Shown here: one piece after another, positions 36,441-45,747 of the stretch | Numbering within the stretch: the stretch's first letter is position 1 | Layout: every line of letters starts with the position of its first letter | Source of the DNA: Saprospiraceae bacterium UBA7687 | GTDB taxonomy: Bacteria > Bacteroidota > Bacteroidia > Chitinophagales > Saprospiraceae | Length of the DNA: 64,000 nt | Direction of reading: 5' to 3' | Assembly (NCBI GenBank): GCA_002482845.1 | Contig: DLGT01000017.1 | Coordinates: 10,968-74,967 of the forward strand | The notes under the pieces: generated by a model | Seen by the model: only the letters and a program-made list of their open reading frames with translations | Told to the model about the DNA's origin: nothing | The model's database searches: none | Position numbers and translations under genes: made by a program

Positions 36441-36448
36441 CAAAGATA
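36441..36448 (-). promoter_or_regulatory. -7 box of the coiled-coil/lipoprotein operon
   Basis: TATCTTTG on the minus strand matches TAnnTTTG, 30 bases before the ATG at 36410. Confidence 0.35.
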
Positions 36449-36561
36449 CATGTTTTTTATAGAAATAGAAAAGTACAAACTTTTAGTGAATTATAATACT
36501 TATAAAATTCATAAAAATCAGGCTTCTAAAATGCTAGTAAAACCCTTTATAACTCCTACAC

Positions 36562-36604
36562 AAAAAAAGCCCACAACTTAGATTTTACGCTTAGTGTGGG
36601 CTCC
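36562..36604 (-). terminator. Rho-independent terminator of the M16 operon
   Basis: On the minus strand AGCCCACAC (ending near 36594) pairs with GTTGTGGGCT, followed by a run of seven T (36562-36568). It lies about 25 bases after the stop of the 705-residue M16 gene. Confidence 0.85.
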
Positions 36605-36627
36605 TACGATATTAGTATTCCAGATAC

Positions 36628-38745
36628 TTATTCTACTTTAAATACGTCAGCTGCTACCGTCTTATTGATTTCGATAGTGGTTGCTTCTAGTACCATCGGT
36701 ACTGGCATAGCACCAGAAATAGTGATAGCATGTGGCACCATCACACCTTCTACAGCTTTATAATCTTTGAAATCATTGGTGATGGTTGCCATTTTTTCGC
36801 CTTCACCTTCTGTTTTTACAGATCTTGTTAGTAGGTTGGTTTTGATGTCATAAAATTCTGTGGTCACATCACCTTTTGGAGTAGTGACTATTACTTTATA
36901 ACAATTGGCACCTTCTACGTTTTCTATTCCTTTGATATCGAGTTTGTAACCTGCATCTCCGTACATCAATTGCTCAAACATTTTTGCTTGTGCTTTCATC
37001 TCTTCAAGTTCTTCGCCTTCTGTGATCACTTTCTTTTGACCCATCTGAGCATTAAGTCCTTTGGTACCGTCATATTTTTGCTCTTGCACGGTCATGCCCA
37101 TCATATTTACTTTCATGGCAAATTTGTCTGGTGCCATCTGATAGGTTTCTAAAGTTGCATCTTGACCCATGACATTGGTTTTCATGGCAGTGTACATACT
37201 TTTCACACCATTCAACTTTGCTTTTCCACCAAGCGCTTCAATATAATCATTTACTACTGCAGCAGCAGTAAGATTTGGATCCATTTCTATTTTTGCATCT
37301 TCTAGCTTCTTGCCAAATGCATCATAAAAGTCCAATTTTCCATCACTGTCAAATTTCTTGAGTTTGTCTGCAACATTGTCTTTATTACCTACTACGATGA
37401 TATTACAATTAGATGGTCTGACATATTTTCTTGCCATATCTTGAACATCCGTCACGGAAACAGCGTCAAGATTTTTCAAATAATTATTGTAATAATCTTT
37501 TGGTAAATTGTATCTGAATGTATTCAACGCAAAATTTGCAATCGTCTGTGGTGACTCCAATGAACGACCGAAGTTACCATTCAAACTACTTTTAGACAAA
37601 TTAAGATCTTCTGCACTTACAGGTTCATTGACGATTCTTTCCAATTCATAGATAAATTCAGTGATAGAACTATCCGTAACTTCATTTCTCACACTCGCAA
37701 AAGCATTGAAGTTACCTATCAATTTGTCAGTAGCGATATTAGACCTAGCGCCATAAGTATATGCTTTTTTCTCTCTTAGATTTTGCATAAGACGTCCAGA
37801 AAAAATACCACCACCAAGGATAGAATTCATCACACTTGATTTGATAGCATCAGGACTTCCCGGCTTCATATCTACTGGATAAGAAATATTGATCACGGAT
37901 TGGACAGCACCATCTTTATTACCAAAAGCCACTTGTCTTCCTGTCGGTGCTATTGGTGTGGGATATTTGAATGCAGGAACATCTCCACTTTTCCAACTGC
38001 TAAAGTACTTCTCCGCTTGCATCTTAGCTTCAGCAGGCGTAATGTCCCCTACGATTACAAGATAGGCATTGTTTGGTTTGAAATAAGTATTGATATACTT
38101 TTTACAATCATCTACAGAGATATTTTTGATAGACTCTTCTGTTTGAACTTCACCATAAGGGTGATTTGGGCCATAATTTACAATACTCTTAATGTTACCT
38201 GCTATTGCTTCAGGACTTGTTTTGGTGGTCGCAAGGTTTGAAGCTGAACGTTTGCGTATTTTCTCAAACTCATCTTGTGGATACACAGGATTGTAAAGTA
38301 CATCCGTCATGACATCAAGCAATTTGCCTGTATGTTTTTTGAGTGAACTTGCAAAGATACCACTTGCAGATGTACTCATGCTAGCACCGATATAATCGAT
38401 GGTCTCATCTATTTGAGCTTTCGTTCTTGTGGTCGTACCTTTGCTGATTAGATCTCCTGCAAAAGATGTGTATCCTGCCTTATCACCTTCTATAAGTGCA
38501 TCATTATTAAATGACAACTGATAAGATACTCTAGGTAATTTGTGGTTTTCTACCACGATGACTTTTAGGCCATTTGCTAGATCAAAAGCCGTGTAATCTC
38601 CTATGGCAATATCTCTAGCAGCCGCAGGAGCAGGTGCCATTTTTCGCCATGTTTGATCAACAGGAGCAGTGACAGTTTCCGTTGCCTTTTTGGCACATTG
38701 ACTGAATAAAAATATGGTGCTTAACGCTATTACTAATTTCTTCAT
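36628..38745 (-). CDS. M16 family peptidase-like lipoprotein (non-catalytic partner) with LolA-like C-terminal domain
   Basis: A 705-residue protein with a lipobox signal (STIFLFSQC). Residues 55-480 are two M16 (pitrilysin/insulinase) domains, but the zinc motif HxxEH is missing: where it should lie the sequence is GYTSFAGDLISKGTTTR. This is the usual state of the non-catalytic half of a two-subunit M16 enzyme. It keeps the R/Y substrate pair region (YTYGARSNI). Residues 505-705 form a separate domain like the outer-membrane lipoprotein-sorting/DUF4292 fold (YIEALGGKAKL through VMVPHAITISG). The catalytic subunit lies 42 bases upstream in the same operon. Confidence 0.88.
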   Translation of the reverse strand: MKKLVIALSTIFLFSQCAKKATETVTAPVDQTWRKMAPAPAAARDIAIGDYTAFDLANGLKVIVVENHKLPRVSYQLSFNNDALIEGDKAGYTSFAGDLISKGTTTRTKAQIDETIDYIGASMSTSASGIFASSLKKHTGKLLDVMTDVLYNPVYPQDEFEKIRKRSASNLATTKTSPEAIAGNIKSIVNYGPNHPYGEVQTEESIKNISVDDCKKYINTYFKPNNAYLVIVGDITPAEAKMQAEKYFSSWKSGDVPAFKYPTPIAPTGRQVAFGNKDGAVQSVINISYPVDMKPGSPDAIKSSVMNSILGGGIFSGRLMQNLREKKAYTYGARSNIATDKLIGNFNAFASVRNEVTDSSITEFIYELERIVNEPVSAEDLNLSKSSLNGNFGRSLESPQTIANFALNTFRYNLPKDYYNNYLKNLDAVSVTDVQDMARKYVRPSNCNIIVVGNKDNVADKLKKFDSDGKLDFYDAFGKKLEDAKIEMDPNLTAAAVVNDYIEALGGKAKLNGVKSMYTAMKTNVMGQDATLETYQMAPDKFAMKVNMMGMTVQEQKYDGTKGLNAQMGQKKVITEGEELEEMKAQAKMFEQLMYGDAGYKLDIKGIENVEGANCYKVIVTTPKGDVTTEFYDIKTNLLTRSVKTEGEGEKMATITNDFKDYKAVEGVMVPHAITISGAMPVPMVLEATTIEINKTVAADVFKVE

Positions 38746-38787
38746 TCTATATTATCTTTTAGAATTTGCTTTAAAATGGATTAATGA

Positions 38788-40110
38788 TTATGGATTCACA
38801 GGTTTAGGCAAGTAGTGTAGGACTACCCTATTATCTTTGCCGTAGTATTTGTTTGCTACTTTTTTGATGTCTTCTTTTGTCACAGCAAGGTAACGCTGTA
38901 ACTCTGTATTGATCAAATTAGCATCACCAAAATACATCTTGTAATTTGCCAAACTCTCTGCTATACCTGCAACTCTTGAATTGGAAGAAACGAAGTCATT
39001 TTCTACTTGATTTCTCAATTTCTGGAACTCATCATCCGAAATGGTTTCTGTTTTGATTCTGTCTATCTCTGCTGTAATGGACTTTTCAGCATCCAATACA
39101 TCCGTACCCATACTGCATATACCATAAGCGATAGATACACCTGGATCTTCTAGATCTAATGGAAAATTACCTACTGCTACAGCTTTTTGCTGCTCGTCTA
39201 CTAGGGCTTTCTGCAATCTAGAAGACTCACCTTGAGACAATAATGTCCCTAGCATTGATACTGCATAATAATCAGGTGTACCTGCTGCTGGTATTCTGTA
39301 TGCCATGATCACACCTGGCAATTGGATATTATCGTAAAAAGTATCTCTCACTTCTCCACCTAGTGCTGGCTCTACCACGGTAGGTCTGTACACTGGTTTC
39401 TTGCCTTTCGGTATAGAAGCAAAATATTTGGTTACCAAAGCTTTAGCGCTTTCGTAATCGATGTCTCCTGCTATAGAAACGATGGCATTGTTTGGTACAT
39501 AAAAGTCAGCATAAAAGTTTTTATAATCCTTCTCTTCAGCTGCATCTAAGTGGGCCATCGAACCGATCACAGGCCATCTGTAAGGGTGTACTTTGTAAGC
39601 ACGCATCATCGTCTGCTCTAAGAATGAACCATAAGGTTGATTATCGATACGTTGACGTCTTTCTTCTTTAACTACTTGTCTTTGTGTCTCGATACCTACG
39701 TTTTCTACCTTTGCATGAAGCATTCTTTCTGACTCTAACCATAGACCAAGCTCTAATTGGTTTGATGGTAAAATCTCGAAGTAATAAGTACGATCCATAG
39801 AAGTGTTTGCATTCAATGTGCCACCTGCTTTTTCGATATACTTGTCATACTCGCCTCTACCGATGTTTTCTGAACCTTCAAATAAAAGGTGTTCAAAAAA
39901 GTGAGCGAAACCTGTTTTTTCAGGGTTTTCGTTTTTTGATCCTACATGATACATGACGGAAACCGCCACGATAGGTGTGCTTTTATCTTGGTGAAGGATG
40001 ACATGCAATCCATTATCCAAGGTAAATTCTTGAAATTCAATTTTATTGAGTTGAGCATTCGAACTTAGTGTTGCAAAACCCAATAATAACGTAAATAAAA
40101 ATCTGTTCAT
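38788..40110 (-). CDS. M16 family zinc metallopeptidase (catalytic subunit)
   Basis: A 440-residue exported peptidase with signal peptide (RFLFTLLLGFATLSSNAQ). The inverted zinc motif HFFEH (about residues 67-71, in GFAHFFEHLLFEGSENIG) and the downstream Glu (EERRQRIDNQPYG, about 147) complete the metal site; the second M16 domain occupies 190-400. It likely degrades peptides in the periplasm, with the non-catalytic lipoprotein partner encoded directly behind it. A -7 box TACTTTTG at 40145-40152 lies 34 bases before the ATG, and a MITE-like element sits just upstream of it. Confidence 0.92.
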   Translation of the reverse strand: MNRFLFTLLLGFATLSSNAQLNKIEFQEFTLDNGLHVILHQDKSTPIVAVSVMYHVGSKNENPEKTGFAHFFEHLLFEGSENIGRGEYDKYIEKAGGTLNANTSMDRTYYFEILPSNQLELGLWLESERMLHAKVENVGIETQRQVVKEERRQRIDNQPYGSFLEQTMMRAYKVHPYRWPVIGSMAHLDAAEEKDYKNFYADFYVPNNAIVSIAGDIDYESAKALVTKYFASIPKGKKPVYRPTVVEPALGGEVRDTFYDNIQLPGVIMAYRIPAAGTPDYYAVSMLGTLLSQGESSRLQKALVDEQQKAVAVGNFPLDLEDPGVSIAYGICSMGTDVLDAEKSITAEIDRIKTETISDDEFQKLRNQVENDFVSSNSRVAGIAESLANYKMYFGDANLINTELQRYLAVTKEDIKKVANKYYGKDNRVVLHYLPKPVNP

Positions 40111-40144
40111 ACAATAAATTATTAATGGCTTAAAAAATTTTGTT

Positions 40145-40152
40145 CAAAAGTA
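40145..40152 (-). promoter_or_regulatory. -7 box of the M16 operon
   Basis: TACTTTTG on the minus strand, a full TAnnTTTG match 34 bases before the ATG at 40110. Confidence 0.4.
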
Positions 40153-40229
40153 AACATTTAATAGAAATAATGGCTTAGCAATCTACCAAACCATTATTTT
40201 TATAGATTAAAATATTTTTTAGTAGTTAA

Positions 40230-40363
40230 GTCTATTCTGAAAAGCCTTTAGCTAGCATAACAGTAAAATAATGATTTCTACTGGATTGATAATCAAACGT
40301 TTCCCATTAGGGTCAGGGTAAAAAGCGTTTGATTATCAATATTTGTGTTTTCAGCGTGGACTA
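40230..40363 (+). repeat. MITE-like inverted-repeat element, copy B
   Basis: A 134-bp element with ends AGTCTATTCTGAAAAG (left) and TTTTCAGCGTGGACT (right). Its core is a long stem: GGATTGATAATCAAACGTTT against AAGCGTTTGATTATCAAT. The core and right end match copies at 46796 and 47942. It fills most of the 267-bp gap between the M16 promoter and the end of the lamin-tail gene. Confidence 0.7.
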
Positions 40364-40377
40364 ATAATTATTAAATA

Positions 40378-42120
40378 CTACATTTTGATAATTCTAACAG
40401 TCGATGATTTATCAGCTTTTACTGCTTTGATAAAGTAAACGCCTGCAGCAAAAGCAGACATATCGACTTCTAAGGTATTTTGAATCACTGACAATTGTTG
40501 ACCTTGAGCATTGTAAAGAATGATGCTTTCTGGTTGAGCGTCAGTCTTGATGGTCACGATGTTGTTTGCAGGATTAGGCGACAAAGTCATATTTGAGTCC
40601 AAATCACTATCATTGACGTTAGTGACAATTAAGAAATCAACTATGTATCTTGGTAATAATTGGTAACCTCCTGAATATGGTGCAGCTGTCTGTGGTGCAA
40701 ATTGACCAAGAAGACCAGTGACACTTAACTTACTACCTGGAGAAAGTACCACGGGACCATTTGAATATAAATCTACGTCATTATCAATTCTGATTGTAAA
40801 TTCATTTGTCCCATTGGTCATGATCAAATTAAAACCAGAACCCATTCCTGTCCACTGTGAAATGTCGACATAATCAAGATTTTCAACAGTCAACAAACTT
40901 GACTCATCTTCTTCTACGAACTCCGTCACAACTTTTGGTGAAACTAAATTATTGCCTTCAGAAATTAAACGAACACTATCTAATCTCATTTGAGTCAATC
41001 CTCTAAAATTATCTATTCTACCTTTTATTTCAACTTCATCCCCTTCTTGAACCGTATACCCTAAGTTTCCTGAACCACTAAAAGCACCGATACCATTATT
41101 ATTTGCATCCATGACGGTAAATTGTAATCCTGTAGCAGCATTTATATTGACACCATAAACGATACCTTGTAATGTACATGTTACGTTGAGCGAATCTGTT
41201 TGGCCATCTGCATTTGTGGTAGAAACAGATGTAATCGTACGGACAGGGTAAATATCCACAATCACAGGACCATTTACTGTTACAGTTCCCATCATTCCTA
41301 AAGAAGCATGTGGATCACATTGATAATTGTAAAACCCAGCAGTATTAAATGTAAAATCATATGTCCATGCGTCTCCTGATGGAGCTCCATTACTAAAACT
41401 CTCTGGATTGGCAGGAAAAGTAGCTTGTGATCCATTAATATTGTGTGTACCACCTGTATTAACCCACCTAACAGTTTGGCCTACATCGATGGTAATATCT
41501 TTTGGGGTGAAAAAATTTGATGCCACTTCTACGATAAAGTCTGGTTCGACAGAACAACTTGGTATAGAATTGGCAAGTCCAGGCGTTCCGAAAACTTGTT
41601 TGCCATTAATCATAAACCCAAGGTTACTCAGAGAAACTTTCCAGTTATCTCCCTCGTTTGGATCAGCTTCTGGATTGCATATTTCAATAGATTTACCTTC
41701 TCCATCTGTACCATCTGCAACGGTTGGCCACGGTGCAACATCTTTAAAATCAACGGCATATATTTCAGCACCTGAAGCGTCTGCAATAGCCAAGGCTTCT
41801 CCACCATTGTTTAATGCACCACTTGTCCATTGGAGAGAGGGTTTATTATAATTACGCATAAAAGCACCTTCATTTACAGAAAGTAAAAGATAACCTCCCG
41901 CATTGATGGTGACTTCGGGAAAAGCAAATTCAATACCTTTTGTAAACTTGTAATCCTTTAAGTTTAGGGCAGCACTACCTAAGTTGTATAATTCAATATA
42001 CTCCAACGAATCCGTGTTGGTTTCAGGTGGATTGTAGGATAACTCAGTCACCACTAATTGGCTCAAAGCTGTGCCAGCAAAAAATAACATAAAAATTAGT
42101 GAAGTAAATAAATTCTTCAT
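40378..42120 (-). CDS. Secreted lamin-tail / cupredoxin protein with T9SS type A sorting domain
   Basis: A 580-residue protein with a signal peptide (SLIFMLFFAGTALS), then a lamin-tail domain (about 20-180; YNPPETNTDSLEYIELYN, GEALAIADASG). A plastocyanin-like blue copper domain follows (about 192-283); its four copper ligands are visible as His in GGTHNING and Cys, His and Met in YQCDPHASLGMMG. A beta-barrel nucleic-acid/DUF5689-like segment (about 290-480, YPVRTITSVSTTNADG) and a type A sorting domain (last 75 residues, LSPNPANNIVTIKT, VRIIKM) complete it. The copper site is seen directly; an electron-transfer role outside the cell is inference. Confidence 0.88.
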   Translation of the reverse strand: MKNLFTSLIFMLFFAGTALSQLVVTELSYNPPETNTDSLEYIELYNLGSAALNLKDYKFTKGIEFAFPEVTINAGGYLLLSVNEGAFMRNYNKPSLQWTSGALNNGGEALAIADASGAEIYAVDFKDVAPWPTVADGTDGEGKSIEICNPEADPNEGDNWKVSLSNLGFMINGKQVFGTPGLANSIPSCSVEPDFIVEVASNFFTPKDITIDVGQTVRWVNTGGTHNINGSQATFPANPESFSNGAPSGDAWTYDFTFNTAGFYNYQCDPHASLGMMGTVTVNGPVIVDIYPVRTITSVSTTNADGQTDSLNVTCTLQGIVYGVNINAATGLQFTVMDANNNGIGAFSGSGNLGYTVQEGDEVEIKGRIDNFRGLTQMRLDSVRLISEGNNLVSPKVVTEFVEEDESSLLTVENLDYVDISQWTGMGSGFNLIMTNGTNEFTIRIDNDVDLYSNGPVVLSPGSKLSVTGLLGQFAPQTAAPYSGGYQLLPRYIVDFLIVTNVNDSDLDSNMTLSPNPANNIVTIKTDAQPESIILYNAQGQQLSVIQNTLEVDMSAFAAGVYFIKAVKADKSSTVRIIKM

Positions 42121-42241
42121 ATTGCAAAGATTTTGGTTATTAAAGACATAAAAGTAGGTAAAAAATAGAATGTGGACAAAACTGTTAATAAATATCTAAA
42201 ATATATATATAAAATTTAACATTATTTTAATATTTGATGCG

Positions 42242-42249
42242 TAGTTTTG
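42242..42249 (+). promoter_or_regulatory. Putative -7 box of the TonB-dependent receptor gene
   Basis: TAGTTTTG matches TAnnTTTG. It implies a leader of about 125 bases before the ATG at 42381, long enough for post-transcriptional control; no known riboswitch was recognised in it. Confidence 0.35.
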
Positions 42250-42380
42250 CGCTGATTTTTAAACCAAACCAATCATTTATCAACCGTGACGACTTAAACA
42301 TGTAAAGAAAACAGAGAGTTTACACCTTGAAGCGATCGAAATATGATTAAGGAAATCACAAAAACACAAAATTTTAATTC

Positions 42381-45300
42381 ATGAAAACGAAATTTTTACA
42401 CATTTTTTTATTCTTGTTGCTGGGACTGGGTGTTCAAGCGCAGGTGACGACCGCTGGAATGTCGGGACGTGTAACTGATCAGGCAGGAGCTGAGTTAATA
42501 GGTGCAACCGTTTTAGCGACGCACACACCTTCTGGATCACAATATGGAACCGTAACAAATGAGAGCGGAGTATTTAATTTAGTTGGTATGAGATCTGGAG
42601 GACCATATAGTGTGGAAGTATCCTATGTGGGCTACACATCTCAAACAATCACTGATATTGTATTACGATTAGGTGAAAGTTATGAATTAAAAGTAGCGCT
42701 TAGTGAAGATGGAGTTCAACTTGAAGGTATTGAAGTTGTTGGAACTCGTAGTAATATCATGAATTCCAATAGAACTGGAGCTGCAACCAACGTTGGTGTT
42801 CAACAAATTAACAGCTTGCCAACGATTAGTAGGAGTATTAATGACTTTACAAGACTTACTCCTCAAGCACAATCAAACAGTGGATTTGGAGGTAGAGACG
42901 GAAGATATAATAACATCCAAATTGATGGAGCGAACTTCAATAATAATTTTGGACTAAGTTCGAGTAATTTACCAGGTGGAGGCTCTCAACCTATTTCATT
43001 AGATGCAATCGAACAAATTCAAATCAATATTGCACCATACGACGTAAGACAATCTAATTTCACAGGTGCTGGTGTTAATGCGATTACAAAATCAGGTACT
43101 AATACTCTAGAAGGTTCAGTTTATGGATTTTATAGAAACCAAGACTTTAATGGTAGAAGAATAGGTAAAGATACATTGCCAGAAGGCGATAAAACTACAT
43201 CAAAAGTTATTGGTGCAAGATTAGGTGGTGCAATTATCAAAAACAAATTATTTTTCTTTGCCAATTTTGAAACTGAAGATAACACTAGACCAGGTATAAA
43301 CTTTATTCCTTCCGCTCCAGGTAGAACAGGAGATAATGTTTCTCGTACTACACTTGCTGATATGGAATTAGTTCGTAATCATGTTAAAGAGAAATATGGT
43401 TATGAAACAGGTGCATCAGAAGGATATGCTTCAAATTTCCAAACCAAAAACTATAAAGCATTAGCTAGAATTGATTGGAATATCAACAATAATAACAAGC
43501 TTACATTTAGATATAATCAAGTGATAGCTACCGATGATCAGACAGTAAATGGTACTAGTGCTCCAAACCCAAGATCAAGTTCAAACAGAATTAGTCAAAA
43601 TTCATTTGCATATGAAAATGCTAATTATGGTTTTGAAAATAGTGTAAGATCATTCACAGCAGAGTTAAATTCAACATTTAGCAATAAAGTTTCAAACCAA
43701 TTTCTTGCTACTTATACAAGAATTCAAGACAAAAGAACATCCAAATCAGATCCTTTTCCATTTATTGATATTAAAAAAGATGGTGATTCTTACTTAAGCT
43801 TAGGATATGAATTATTTAGTTGGAAAAATGATGTTATTAATAACGTAACAACCATCACAAATAACCTAAGTTACACAACTGGCAAACATAATTTAACAGG
43901 CGGTTTTACATTCGATTATCTTACTTTTGGAAACTCATTCCAAAGATATGGTACAAGTTACTACAGATACGCTTCCATTGATGACTTTATTAATAATGCA
44001 ACTCCTGAAGCGTTTGCTTTGACTTATTCAGTATTACCTGATGGAAGAGATCCTTATGCTGAACTAGACTTTGGACTTGGAGGTTTGTATTTACAAGATG
44101 AATATAGAGTTACAGATAAATTAAAAGTCACAGCTGGAATAAGAATGGATCTACCTTTCTATTTTAATAAATTAGAAACAAATCCTGCTGTAAATGCTTT
44201 AACCTTTTTAGAAGCAAATGCTGTAGATTCACTTAAATTAGATGTTGCACAATGGCCTACTTCAAAACCACTTTTCTCTCCTAGACTTGGATTCAATTAT
44301 GATGTCAATGGAGATAGAAGTGTTCAATTAAGAGGTGGAACTGGTATTTTTACAGGAAGAGTTCCATTTGTATGGTTTACTAATCTACCAACTAACTCAG
44401 GAATGCTTCAAAATACAGTTGAAAGAGTTGGAGCGGCAGTTTCTGATTTAGGCATTACATTCGATCCAAATCCACAAGCATGGACAAATAAGTTTCCTCA
44501 AACAGCAGGAACTTCAGCACCTGGTTCTATTGCTGCAATTGATGAAAATTTCAAATTGCCTCAAGTTTGGAGAACTAACTTAGCTTTAGATGTACAATTG
44601 CCAGCAAATACAATCTTTACATTTGAAGGTTTATATACTAAAGACCTGAATGGTATTGTTCAATATAATGCAAATCAAAAAGCCCCTATTGGAAATATGA
44701 ATGCTAATAATGGTAAAGACACTCGACCATTCTTTGGTGCAAATAGCGCAGCAAGAAGAGTGAACGGATCAATGAGTGAGGCAATAGTTTTGACAAATAC
44801 AGATGAAGGATATTCTTACTCATTAACTGGTCAACTTGCAAAAGAATTCTCTAAGAACTTCTCTGCAATGGTAGCATACACTTACACTCAGTCAAATGAT
44901 GTTAGTAGTAATCCTGGTTCACAAGCAGCATCTGCTTGGTCAAACAACCTTTCGGTAAGAGGTCAAAATGACTTAGATCTTAATCCTTCACAGTTTGCTG
45001 TTCCTCATAGAGTGGTGGGAGCTATCTCATACCGTTTCGAATATTTAAAAGCTTTGGCTACGTCAATTTCTTTATTTTATGATGGGTCTAACACTGGTAG
45101 ATATGATTATAGATATACTGCAGATTTCAATAGAGATGGTATCAACTCAGATTTAATTTACATTCCTGCTTCACCTGCAGATATAACATTTACTGACATT
45201 GTAAGTAGTGGAAATGTGGTATTTACTGCACAACAGCAAAGTGATGCATTTTTTGCTTATGTTGAACAAGATTCATATTTAAGCAAAAATAAAGGAAGTT

Positions 45301-45635
45301 ACGCTGAAAGAAATGGTGCTGTTTTACCTTGGAGAAATAGATTTGACCTTAGGTTACTTCAAGACATCTTCACTAATATCAAAGGAAGAAAGCACACCCT
45401 GCAATTAAGTGTTGATGTTCTTAATGTGGGAAATATGATAAACTCAGATTGGGGTATTATCCAAACAACAAACTATAACAACGGTGCTATCTTAGTTCCA
45501 AGTGTTGCAGCTGACGGCACAGCTACTTTCCAAATGGCTAGAGTAAGTAACGCACTTCCTACAACATCATTTAGAAATGTACTAAGTACAGCAACAACTT
45601 GGGGTATGCAAGTTGGTCTTAGATATATTTTCTAA
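42381..45635 (+). CDS. TonB-dependent receptor with carboxypeptidase-like N-terminal domain
   Basis: A 1084-residue outer-membrane receptor. After a signal peptide (FLFLLLGLGVQAQ) comes a carboxypeptidase-regulatory-like domain (about 27-115, MSGRVTDQAGAELIGATVLA), a plug domain (about 115-240, NDFTRLTPQAQSN, DGRYNNIQIDGANFNN) and a beta-barrel ending in the aromatic LRYIF. It is of the Oar/TonB receptor type rather than SusC: it lacks the SusC-type plug signature and no SusD gene follows. The ligand is unknown; the members of this type often carry peptides or large proteins rather than siderophores. A strong terminator follows the stop. Confidence 0.88.
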   Translation: MKTKFLHIFLFLLLGLGVQAQVTTAGMSGRVTDQAGAELIGATVLATHTPSGSQYGTVTNESGVFNLVGMRSGGPYSVEVSYVGYTSQTITDIVLRLGESYELKVALSEDGVQLEGIEVVGTRSNIMNSNRTGAATNVGVQQINSLPTISRSINDFTRLTPQAQSNSGFGGRDGRYNNIQIDGANFNNNFGLSSSNLPGGGSQPISLDAIEQIQINIAPYDVRQSNFTGAGVNAITKSGTNTLEGSVYGFYRNQDFNGRRIGKDTLPEGDKTTSKVIGARLGGAIIKNKLFFFANFETEDNTRPGINFIPSAPGRTGDNVSRTTLADMELVRNHVKEKYGYETGASEGYASNFQTKNYKALARIDWNINNNNKLTFRYNQVIATDDQTVNGTSAPNPRSSSNRISQNSFAYENANYGFENSVRSFTAELNSTFSNKVSNQFLATYTRIQDKRTSKSDPFPFIDIKKDGDSYLSLGYELFSWKNDVINNVTTITNNLSYTTGKHNLTGGFTFDYLTFGNSFQRYGTSYYRYASIDDFINNATPEAFALTYSVLPDGRDPYAELDFGLGGLYLQDEYRVTDKLKVTAGIRMDLPFYFNKLETNPAVNALTFLEANAVDSLKLDVAQWPTSKPLFSPRLGFNYDVNGDRSVQLRGGTGIFTGRVPFVWFTNLPTNSGMLQNTVERVGAAVSDLGITFDPNPQAWTNKFPQTAGTSAPGSIAAIDENFKLPQVWRTNLALDVQLPANTIFTFEGLYTKDLNGIVQYNANQKAPIGNMNANNGKDTRPFFGANSAARRVNGSMSEAIVLTNTDEGYSYSLTGQLAKEFSKNFSAMVAYTYTQSNDVSSNPGSQAASAWSNNLSVRGQNDLDLNPSQFAVPHRVVGAISYRFEYLKALATSISLFYDGSNTGRYDYRYTADFNRDGINSDLIYIPASPADITFTDIVSSGNVVFTAQQQSDAFFAYVEQDSYLSKNKGSYAERNGAVLPWRNRFDLRLLQDIFTNIKGRKHTLQLSVDVLNVGNMINSDWGIIQTTNYNNGAILVPSVAADGTATFQMARVSNALPTTSFRNVLSTATTWGMQVGLRYIF

Positions 45636-45661
45636 TACAAATATTTAGAAATACATTTAAA

Positions 45662-45702
45662 AAGCCCTGCAAACATCAAAGTTTGCAGGGCTTTTGTTTT
45701 TT
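45662..45702 (+). terminator. Rho-independent terminator after the TonB receptor gene
   Basis: Stem AAGCCCTGCAAAC (45662-45674) and GTTTGCAGGGCTT (45681-45693), six-base loop, followed by a T-rich run (TTTTGTTTTTT). Confidence 0.92.
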
Positions 45703-45747
45703 ATATAACTTACTTATTTCTAGTGCACTGATAGAAATGTGTATGGA

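Noticed and set aside
42381..45635. SusC-type receptor of a polysaccharide utilisation locus
   Set aside because: No SusD gene, no glycoside hydrolases and no SusC signature nearby.
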